The notes below the pieces were generated by a model. It was given only the letters and a program-made list of their open reading frames with translations. It searched no databases and was not told the DNA's origin. The position numbers and the translations under genes were made by a program. Shown here piece after piece: positions 57,901-64,000 of a stretch of DNA of 64,000 bases (the first letter of the stretch is position 1; every line of letters begins with the position of its first letter). The DNA comes from Ecdyonurus torrentis (Eukaryota > Arthropoda > Insecta > Ephemeroptera > Heptageniidae). Where the stretch lies: positions 33,518,930 through 33,582,929 of the forward strand of contig OX439131.1 of the NCBI GenBank assembly GCA_949318235.1, given 5' to 3'.

Positions 57901-57934
57901 CCAATCAAAATTATTGTATTAAAAAGGGGGCGTG
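57901..57934 (+). promoter_or_regulatory. CCAAT box and GC/KLF box upstream of the PIGBOS1-like gene
   Basis: CCAAT at 57,901-57,905 is followed by AAAAGGGGGCGTG at 57,922-57,934, 127 bases before the ATG. The same 13 bases occur upstream of UQCR11 at 62,794-62,806. CCAAT (NF-Y) plus GC/KLF boxes without TATA are common in promoters of housekeeping mitochondrial genes. Inferred from sequence only. Confidence 0.4.
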
Positions 57935-58060
57935 TAATGCTCTGTTTACCTGCTGTCTGCTGTTTACATTTTGCTTTTTACAACCCCAGAAAGACTGGAG
58001 AACCTTCTTGAGGCCTGCTTGAGGCTGTTCACTAGATTTTTGGTGTTTTTTTGTACTGCA

Positions 58061-58231
58061 ATGCGAATCCGTCGTCCTGCAGGGTTATCTGTGTTTGAAA
58101 TTGGACTAGTTACAGTAATTGGTGTTTTCGCTGGCATTTATATTTGGAAACCCGTTTTCACAGCTTTAAAAGCAAAGCAATCCGGAGAGGCAGAAATCAC
58201 CCAAGTTCCAAGTAAAGTGGATGAAAAGTAA
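58061..58231 (+). CDS. PIGBOS1: PIGBOS1-like mitochondrial outer-membrane microprotein
   Basis: A 56-residue protein: a basic N-terminus (MRIRRPAGLS), one hydrophobic segment at about residues 12-30 (VFEIGLVTVIGVFAGIYIW), then KPVF and a charged, Lys/Glu-rich tail ending DEK. Size, topology and the GIYIWKPVF block match vertebrate PIGBOS1 (54 residues, with GVYIFQPVF at the same place and a charged tail). In mammals PIGBOS1 is an outer mitochondrial membrane microprotein that contacts the ER protein CLCC1 and tunes the unfolded protein response; that function is transferred by similarity only. The frame is open upstream for another 30 codons, but this ATG gives the family length and the basic start. 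AATAAA overlaps the stop codon. PIGB itself, the head-to-head partner in mammals, is not present here; MRPL34 takes that place. Confidence 0.75.
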   Translation: MRIRRPAGLSVFEIGLVTVIGVFAGIYIWKPVFTALKAKQSGEAEITQVPSKVDEK

Positions 58232-58235
58232 TAAA
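58230..58235 (+). promoter_or_regulatory. Possible poly(A) signal overlapping the PIGBOS1-like stop codon
   Basis: AATAAA begins inside the TAA stop codon. If used, the 3'UTR would be only a few tens of bases. Chance occurrence is quite possible in this AT-rich DNA. Confidence 0.25.
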
Positions 58236-58504
58236 TATATACACATATATAATATTATATGTTATATAACGTTCTCCGTAATTCTATTATAGAACTTGGA
58301 AGACTTTTTGACTGAAATTTAATGTAAGATATGAAATATCATCATTGGCAGTGTTGTTGTTCCGGTACATTATAATATACATGCCAGGATAATGACATGA
58401 ACGTTGGCAATGGCACTCATCAAGAGGCCTTGTCTCACTATATACAGAGGTGTAACACCCTCTAGGGGCTTTCAAACAGGAGGGATAGGGGCTGGATAGG
58501 GGTT

Positions 58505-59590
58505 TAATGATAAAGGAACAAGGAACAACTGCTTTGAGGCCGACTTTAAGCAATGTTGCTCACTTCCGCTTCCGTTTCAAGTTACTGCACATTCACAGTG
58601 CTCGCTTATGTTTACTCAAAATGCGAAAAAGGAAGTGCCGAAAGGGGAAACCACGTGACTGTAAAAGTGGGAGGTAGCTCAAGCCTATAGCTTGCTGCTG
58701 GCACCAACTTTTCTCCCACTTTTACCACCACGTGGTTTCCTTTTCCGGCACTTCCTTTTCCGCATTTTGAGTAAACAGAAGCACACATTGACTGCTTCTG
58801 TTTACTCAAAATGCGGAAAAAGAAGTGGCCGGCAGAGGAAACCACGTGATGGTAAAAGTGGGAGGTAGCTCCAGGTAGCTCAAGGCTAGCTTGCTCGCTG
58901 GCACCAAGTTTTCTCCCACTTTTACCATCACGTGGTTTCCTCTTCCGGCACTTCCTTTTCCGCATTTTGAGTTAAAATGTGTGCTTCTGTTTACTCAAAA
59001 TGCGGAAAAGGAAGTGCCGGAAAAGGAAACCACGTGATGGTAAAAGTGGGAGAAAACTTGATGCCAGCGAGCAAGCTAGCCTTGAGCTACCTGGAGCTAC
59101 CTCCCACTTTTACCATCACGTGGTTTCCTTTGCCGGCCACTTCTTTTTCCGCATTTTGAGTAAACAGAAGCAGTCAATGTGTGCTTCTGTTTACTCAAAA
59201 TGCGGAAAAGGAAGTGCCGGAAAAGGAAACCACGTGGTGGTAAAAGTGGGAGAAAACTTGATGCCAGCAGCAAGCTAACCTTGAGCTACCTGGAGCAGTC
59301 ACAGACTGCTTCTGTTTACTCAAAATGCGGAAAAGGAAGTGGCTGGAAGAGGAAACCACGTGATGGTAAAAGTGGGAGATAGCTCAGGCCTAGCTTGCTG
59401 CTGGCATCAACTTTTCTCCCACTTTATCCGTCACATGGTTTCCTTTTCCGAACACTTCCTTTTTCCGTTCTTTAGAGTAAACAGACGCACTCAATATAAG
59501 CGCTCAGTAAGTAGAAATAACCAAAGCGGATGTAAGCAAAATCGCTTAAAAGTCGGCCCCAAAACAGTTGTTCTTTTATTATTCAATAGT
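58505..59590. mobile_element. Expanded MITE family D copy carrying an array of hairpin units
   Basis: The outer ends match the 160-bp element at 50,213: AACAACTGCTTTGAGGCCGA on the left and GGCCCCAAAACAGTTGTTC on the right. The interior is replaced by about 4.5 copies of a 175-200 bp palindromic unit (starting about 58,611, 58,801, 58,989, 59,189 and 59,312). Each has arms TTTACTCAAAATGCGGAAAA, GGAAGTG, GGAAACCACGTGATGG and TAAAAGTGGGAG. The fourth unit is truncated. Lys/Arg-rich open frames in it are by-products. Confidence 0.85.
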
Positions 59591-60062
59591 TCTGGTTTAA
59601 TTTCAGTACACTCAAAATTAAATACAAAACAATAGTGAGCTTTTATTCCTCATTAATGCAGATGCATTTTGATTGCAAGAGATGGGAAATAAGGAAATGT
59701 CCAGTTTTTTAAATGGCAAATGGGCGTGCAGGCAAAATCTACAGCATTTGATCTAGGAAAATTCCTTTGATTAATGCTGGTGATTTTAAAATTAAAATAG
59801 TCGTATAAATAGGGTGTTTCTACAACTTTAAACGTTTGACAAAAATACATAAGAACACCTAAAAATAAAAGACCCATTTTTAGTAAAAAAAAAAAAAAAA
59901 AAAAACTTTGTAAGTGGACAATAAATCACATGATAAAATGCTCGAGTCATTGCTGCTCTGCCTTCAATTTTGTTTATTAATAAAAAAAAAAATATTTTTA
60001 ATACAGTTAATATGCAATTTATGATTCTTAAAAAATATTATTGTTCTTCTCCACAGAATAAA

Positions 60063-60287
60063 ATGCCTGTGAAACAAGGAGCATCTAGTGTTTTGAAAGG
60101 CAAGAGTCCTTTTACATTGCTTGCCATTGCTATTGGCTGCACAACTGGCATGCTGATACTCTACAAATATTCTTTTCAACCAATAAGTGCAAGACGGAGG
60201 TTACAACAAGCTGAAGAAGATGCTAAATTACTGTACCTACAGAAATTTGGCCAGCAAAACTCTTCATCGCAAAATCCTGAAAATTGA
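60063..60287 (+). CDS. Unrecognised 74-residue single-pass membrane protein, probably mitochondrial
   Basis: The coding exon follows a strong acceptor (TTCTTCTCCACAG, AG at 60,055-60,056) six bases before the ATG, so a 5' non-coding exon lies upstream. The protein starts MPVKQGASSVLKGKSP, has one membrane segment at about residues 17-34 (FTLLAIAIGCTTGMLILYKY), then a basic patch SARRRLQQ and a helical Gln/Glu/Lys stretch LQQAEEDAKLLYLQKFG, with a polar Asn/Ser end. This layout resembles small inner- or outer-membrane mitochondrial proteins (assembly factors, PIGBOS-type, SMIM proteins), but I cannot assign a family. AATAAA follows 42 bases after the stop. Its position between PIGBOS1-like and UQCR11 genes supports a mitochondrial role by context only. 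Confidence 0.75.
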   Translation: MPVKQGASSVLKGKSPFTLLAIAIGCTTGMLILYKYSFQPISARRRLQQAEEDAKLLYLQKFGQQNSSSQNPEN

Positions 60288-60328
60288 TCTCTGGTTATTT
60301 TGCTTCTTGTATTATGGTAGTATTTATA

Positions 60329-60334
60329 AATAAA
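60329..60334 (+). promoter_or_regulatory. Poly(A) signal of the 74-residue membrane protein gene
   Basis: AATAAA 42 bases after the TGA, followed by a T/G-rich stretch (AGTTTTGATGTTGTAATTTT), the usual cleavage-site context. Confidence 0.6.
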
Positions 60335-60373
60335 GTTTTGATGTTGTAATTTTCATCTTAAAATATTATTTAT

Positions 60374-60413
60374 CTACCTACCTACCTACCTACCTACCTA
60401 CCTACCTACCTAC
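60374..60413. repeat. (CTAC)n microsatellite followed by poly-T
   Basis: About ten ACCT/CTAC units then a T-run, just downstream of the 74-residue protein gene. Confidence 0.95.
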
Positions 60414-60783
60414 TTTTTTTTTTTTTTTTTTTTTTTTTTTGTCAATTACTTTGGGAGAGCTACAAAAAAATGTTTCACTTACACATTCATAAACACTTTT
60501 AATTACACTTTTTTTTCTTATTACGAAATAAAATATACATAAATGGATTAAGGAAACTGTTCTACAACTTAGTCAAATAAAATTTTCAATTTTTGTATGG
60601 AGGTCTATATGCAGTAGTAGCTAAATTTGCTCATCTAGAAGATAGTTCTGAAAACAGACACAGAAAAGGTATGCATTAGTGTGTATTACATAAAGTTACA
60701 TTGTCTTATAGTAAATAAGCTCAGCTCAGTCAGTTAGCAGATATGGTATGAGCCATCTCTAGCTATACAGAACTCTCTGGAGA

Positions 60784-60828
60784 GCCTTGCTGATGAGTCC
60801 TAGGTAAAGGACAAAACCGGTCTAAGGC
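60784..60828 (+). ncRNA. Type I hammerhead ribozyme motif (one core base changed)
   Basis: In order: stem I strand GCCTTG; core CTGATGA; stem II GTCC and GGAC around an 8-base loop; AAAA where GAAA is expected; a palindromic short stem III ACCGGT; C at the cleavage position (60,822); then TAAGGC, which pairs with GCCTTG over 6 pairs (one G-U). This is the minimal type I hammerhead fold known from schistosome satellite DNA, Penelope-like elements and retrozymes. The single departure is G12 to A, in a former CpG (ACGAAAC to ACAAAAC), which fits CpG decay. Since G12 acts in catalysis, this copy is probably inactive. It marks a retroelement remnant around 60,700-61,180 that was later interrupted by a MITE. 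Confidence 0.7.
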
Positions 60829-60845
60829 CAAGAGTAAGTCTGATG

Positions 60846-61114
60846 CAAGATGTTTATATAGAAGGTGGTATAATTTGCCCTTTTACTGTCGTCAGAACTC
60901 GATTTCCTTCGTAAAACTTCGAATTTTGACATACGTCACAGGAGGTGCCTGTAAACAGAATCACGTGGTCTCTCAGGTACAATGCATTATGTACCTGGAA
61001 AAAGGAGGAAGGAAACAAAATTTCCCCTCTTTTGGCGCTAAATTTCCCCTCTTGTGACGTTTCATCCCTTCCTTTACCTAGGCGAACTACACCACCTTAT
61101 TTATAAACATCTTG
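60846..61114. mobile_element. Small DNA transposon (MITE) with 8-bp target duplication
   Basis: A 269-bp element flanked by a perfect 8-bp duplication GTCTGATG (60,838-60,845 and 61,115-61,122). The ends are inverted repeats beginning CAAGATGTTTATA, followed by AAGGTGGT on both sides. The 8-bp duplication points to the hAT superfamily. It sits inside the hammerhead-bearing remnant, so it is younger. No coding capacity. Confidence 0.8.
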
Positions 61115-61647
61115 GTCTGATGCTGTTTTATAGTATTGTGCCTTGATGTAGTGTGAGAACATGAGATACTAGGTATATTGTATTTTATTTTGACATTGTA
61201 CCCTCATCCCTTAAAGTCTATTTTTAACTAGCTCAAGCTAGAATATTTGGTCCCTAGTCCCAATTTACTTCACTTATTTACTTCCCAATTTACGTATCTT
61301 CACATAAAAGTTACATGAATTTACTCGTCATTCTGAACAGGCCATAACCCATCAATAAAACAAGCTGGAAAACAGCAGGAGATCCCTAATTTCCTATTCT
61401 TTTGTTGGACTTTTTACCATATATACAGTAGTTTAGTGAAGAGTCCCATAGTTCAGTAAAAAATCTTTCTAGCAAGATACACATTGCGCACATTGCATTC
61501 TCATTCTGATCTTGTTAGTAATATTCAACAAACTAGAAGACTCCTATTCACTATGGTAAAACCCTTACTGGATTTTCCTATGCCCAATTATATATAAACC
61601 AATTAAAAATCGGAGCATTTTTGTATCTAGAGGGTTCATCCAAATCA

Positions 61648-61954
61648 TATAGGATGTGTACGCACGACGCCATTCTGAGTGTTTTTGATGCTCTTCTTGA
61701 GCAATGAATAACATTGCTCAGCATAGGACAAACATAGTTTTTGGCTATTTTCTTAGGAAATTAGATAGTTTTTGGTCATTATTATTTTTCTTGCATACTT
61801 GAGGTACCAATTCAACCTGTTAACAACATCAATGCTCTCAAAAAAATCGCAAAGTATTTTTAAACTCACAAAATGTGCCATTTTCCTATACCGGCCAATA
61901 TTATTTAGTACTCACTTATGACGTCGACATTAACATGAATGAAACCACCCTATA
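61648..61954 (+). mobile_element. MITE family C, copy 4 (near full length)
   Basis: Begins TATAGGATGTGTACGCACGA and ends CATGAATGAAACCACCCTATA. It contains the CTCAGCATAGGACAAAC core, CCTGTTAACAACATCAATGC and CCTATACCGGCCAATA. It is the best reference copy in the window. Confidence 0.75.
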
Positions 61955-62381
61955 GTATCTGGTAATAGGACTATTTATCGGCAGCTTAAGGGTCTTAAGG
62001 TTGAAATTCCTATAGTATTGTTGAGAAAAGCAGCCAAACCGACACTGCCGCAGCTATCGGCACCCCTATTTATCTCAGCCCCCTCTACTGATAAAAGAGT
62101 TTCAAGCAGTGGTATGGCAAGTAGACGGAATTCTAAGATGGTTGGTTCTAGTTAGAATCTCATAAACTTAACACTTTTGCCGTAAAAAGAGCCTGCCGAT
62201 AACTAGTACCCGGTATGTACATATACATACATTCATACATACCATAATATACGGTATGTACTGCAACAAAAGGGCACATATGATACAGCCTCTAGACCCC
62301 AGTAGGGTTGTTACTGCATATTATATACATATGTACATATTTAAATACATATATATAATGTATTAGACTATAACTACCTTT

Positions 62382-62514
62382 TTACGATGATGAGGACTCT
62401 TCCTCCTTAAATTTTCCATTGTAGAAAGGGAAGTACTGGAGTACAGCTTTCCAGTCAGTGAAGTACAACAAGGTAAAGCCAGCAGTTGCTCCAAAGAAGG
62501 AGGCTGTAGGGATC
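62382..62514 (-). CDS. UQCR11: Cytochrome bc1 complex subunit 10 (UQCR11, 6.4 kDa), exon 2
   Basis: Last exon of the smallest subunit of mitochondrial complex III. The acceptor (TTTCTTGCAG) precedes G, which completes the Trp codon begun in exon 1. The translation (W)[20 protein letters not shown] then [19 protein letters not shown] matches the UQCR11 signature: in the human protein WVPTA, a hydrophobic segment, ATDWR, and PYINGKFK at the end. One transmembrane helix spans the inner mitochondrial membrane; the subunit associates with the Rieske protein and subunit 9 region. The tail (EEESSSS) is longer than in mammals. The total protein is 71 residues against 56 in human. The frame is too short to stand out by itself. 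Confidence 0.9.
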
Positions 62515-62663
62515 CTGCAAGAAAGATAAAATATACATACATATTTTATATGTATGTACTGTACATAATGATATGCATAAAGTATGTATGTAGGTTAAAA
62601 GGCAGGCCATCAGGTCACGGGCACAGAGTCAAAAATCTCAAACCTACAACCATTTTAACATAC

Positions 62664-62746
62664 CATTGGGCTGCTTGTTCTACATGTTTTTTCCCAATCG
62701 TTCTGAGCGGCCCAGGAAGGGCAAATTTAGTGACTGCGCCAGACAT
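62664..62746 (-). CDS. UQCR11: Cytochrome bc1 complex subunit 10 (UQCR11), exon 1
   Basis: Reads MSGAVTKFALPGPLRTIGKK then HVEQAAQ and two bases of a Trp codon, ending at the donor GTATGT on the minus strand. The intron is 149 bp. Joined to exon 2 it gives HVEQAAQWIPTAS, equivalent to the human YRELVKNWVPTAY region, and the phase is exact (83 + 133 = 216 bases, 71 codons plus stop). The start context is GAAAAATGTC. No cleavable presequence is expected for this subunit. Confidence 0.88.
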
Positions 62747-62793
62747 TTTTCAGCAGAGTTCCAAAAACGTCTGCTTGATCTTCCAGATTCTCG

Positions 62794-62806
62794 AAAAGGG
62801 GGCGTG
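62794..62806 (-). promoter_or_regulatory. GC/KLF box in the UQCR11 promoter
   Basis: AAAAGGGGGCGTG on the plus strand (CACGCCCCC on the gene strand), 48 bases upstream of the UQCR11 start codon and identical to the box upstream of the PIGBOS1-like gene. Confidence 0.4.
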
Positions 62807-62904
62807 ACAGTTTGAGTTAACAATTGAATAATGATAAAATAGAGGACGCGGGAAAAATAATATTTTTTTAAAAATATTAATGAATCCTACCACAGTAGAT
62901 GGTA

Positions 62905-63089
62905 CAGTAGTCCGTCTCCTATAGCGGGAATGTCAGATCGAATGCGCGCCATAATTCCGACTGGGTGAAGGTGACAGAACTAGAAGCCGTAATTTGAAGT
63001 AATGTTACGCGTAGTTCTGACAACTTCACCCAGTCGGAATTATGGCGCGCATTCGATCTGACATTCCCGCTATAGGAGATGGACTACTG
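62905..63089. mobile_element. TA-flanked MITE (Tc1/mariner-type) upstream of UQCR11
   Basis: 185 bp between TA dinucleotides. Arms of about 67 bp differ at one position only: CAGTAGTCCGTCTCCTATAG on the left, CTATAGGAGATGGACTACTG on the right. The arms include GCGCGCCATAATTCCGACTG. Near-identity of the arms implies recent insertion. It lies 160 bp upstream of the UQCR11 start. Confidence 0.85.
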
Positions 63090-63186
63090 TATAATATACT
63101 GTGGAATCCTACACGATTACAGAGCAGCTGCAGTACACGTATGTACAGAGCACAATAATAGTGAATTACAACATAGATTATTATAC

Positions 63187-63325
63187 TATAAGGTGTACTC
63201 ATTCATGGTTAACCAATTTCCCAAGAAAATAGCCAAATTCTAAGTTTTTTCTATGCTGAGGGCAATATGTTGTTCATTGATCCAGTATAGCGTCGAAGTG
63301 CATTACATATACTATACATCCTATG
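63187..63325 (-). mobile_element. MITE family C, copy 5, inverted and internally deleted
   Basis: Starts TATAAGGTGTACTCATTCATG and contains AAGAAAATAGCCAAA and a diverged CTATGCTGAGGGCAATATGTTG; it ends near ATACATCCTATGG. Confidence 0.5.
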
Positions 63326-63347
63326 GCCTATGGCAATGAGAAAGACT

Positions 63348-63606
63348 AATATCGATGTTGTTGCGAACAAAATGTGTATCTCGTTATTTGTCACGATGTG
63401 TATCTCGTTTTTTGTCACGCACGCGAAGCAATATTATGTGTAAGTCGAGCGCCATCTACATAAAGTTCGGAAACGACCTACACATTTTGCTTTAGGTGGC
63501 AAAAAACGAGATACACATTTTGATATGCGTGAGAAATAACAAGATAGACATTTGCTAAAAGTGACAAAAAACGAGATACACATTGTCTTCACAACAACAT
63601 CAATAT
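63348..63606. repeat. Inverted-repeat element built from a 24-bp motif
   Basis: Outer ends GATGTTGTTGCGAA and TTCACAACAACATC. Inside are about five copies of ATGTGTATCTCGTTTTTTGTCAC: two forward (from 63,371 and 63,394) and three reverse (about 63,498, 63,531 and 63,561). Confidence 0.75.
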
Positions 63607-63728
63607 ACAAAAAAATATATGTATTAGGTGGTAATTAATTTCATATTAAAAAAGAAGACATTGTTCTAAATCGATATGTATGTTAATTTCTAATTTTTGA
63701 GTTTATTTAGGTATTTTTAATTAATTTT

Positions 63729-63820
63729 TGAAAGATGTAAAATGATGTCACAGGCTGCAAACTTATGCATGTGGGCATAGGAAATAGTTTTAACCTGTGA
63801 CGTCATTTCGCGACTTTCAG
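63729..63820. mobile_element. Short inverted-repeat element with CRE
   Basis: TGAAAGATGTAAAATGATGT then CACAGG on the left is mirrored by CCTGTGACGTCATTTCGCGA then CTTTCA on the right. Confidence 0.5.
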
Positions 63821-64000
63821 AAATGAATAAATATACTGAATGAACTCAAAACTAAAAAAAATTACGCATGTATCGATAATATATTTTACCATTTAAATCC
63901 AGTGTGTTTTCTTGTAAGAATAACATAGCAAATTTAGCAACAGCAGATTTTGAATGGTAAAATATACTATCACAATCACGTGTACTCTTTTAGAATATGC

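Noticed and set aside
57810..58022. 70-residue open frame overlapping the PIGBOS1-like upstream region
   Set aside because: It overlaps the promoter boxes, is out of frame with the PIGBOS1-like gene and has no recognisable feature.
58612..59382. Repeated Lys/Arg-rich open frames (KCRKRKPRDGKSGR) that look like a duplicated nuclear protein
   Set aside because: They run along both arms of the hairpin units on both strands and break at unit borders; the array explains them.
58505..59590. CRISPR-like regular palindromic array
   Set aside because: The units are long (175-200 bp), imperfect and alternately inverted, and the genome is animal; there are no spacers or cas genes.
61968..62212. Possible element with TTATCGGCAG / CTGCCGATAA ends
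   Set aside because: Only short inverted ends; no target duplication or second copy was found in the window.

Overview
This is a eukaryotic, almost certainly arthropod (chelicerate or crustacean more likely than insect), nuclear genome window. It is very AT-rich, introns are long, and about a third of the landmarks are simple repeats ((AG)n, (AT)n, poly-A/T, (GGA)n, (GAAAA)n) or small non-autonomous DNA transposons. Species cannot be fixed from the sequence. The arthropod call rests on the neuropeptide receptor, whose ECL2-TM5 and TM6-TM7 segments look like the arthropod AKH/RPCH/corazonin branch of the GnRH-receptor superfamily. Most open reading frames in the window are translations of microsatellites and are not genes.

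Layout. (1) 1-32,400, plus strand: the 3' part of a GnRH/AKH/corazonin-type GPCR. Four coding exons are visible (2977-3160, 29998-30254, 31071-31207, 32049-32355); the first two are separated by a 26.8 kb intron full of microsatellites, MITEs, one hAT element and a LINE fragment. Exons for the N-terminus and TM1-TM4 lie upstream of the window. (2) 32,400-41,900: intergenic, with a 1.43 kb hAT element inserted inside an (AT)n tract, a smaller hAT-like element, TTAA MITEs and long AT and GGA microsatellites. (3) 42,191-49,472, plus strand: a three-exon gene for a 133-residue secreted protein with one von Willebrand factor C domain and a probable GPI-anchor signal. Its second intron carries a 1.18 kb hAT element with very GC-rich ends and a TTAA MITE nested inside. 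A probable 3'UTR intron follows the stop. (4) 50,600-56,900: gene-poor AT-rich DNA ending in a second copy of the same TTAA MITE. (5) 57,019-62,746: a compact group of four small genes, at least three of them for mitochondrial proteins: bL34m (MRPL34, minus), a PIGBOS1-like membrane microprotein (plus), an unrecognised 74-residue single-pass protein (plus) and UQCR11, complex III subunit 10 (minus). (6) 62,750-64,000: several inverted-repeat elements.

Points most worth a second look: a decayed but almost complete type I hammerhead ribozyme at 60,784-60,828, typical of Penelope-like or retrozyme retroelements; a 1.1 kb array of E-box-containing hairpins at 58,505-59,590 between two microprotein genes; a perfect 86-bp palindrome at 886-971; a perfect 48-bp-arm inverted repeat at 30,478-30,615; and repeated occurrence of the CRE palindrome TGACGTCA inside unrelated MITE families.

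The splice joins given were worked out by hand from GT/AG sites and phase. They are internally consistent but have not been tested against transcripts.
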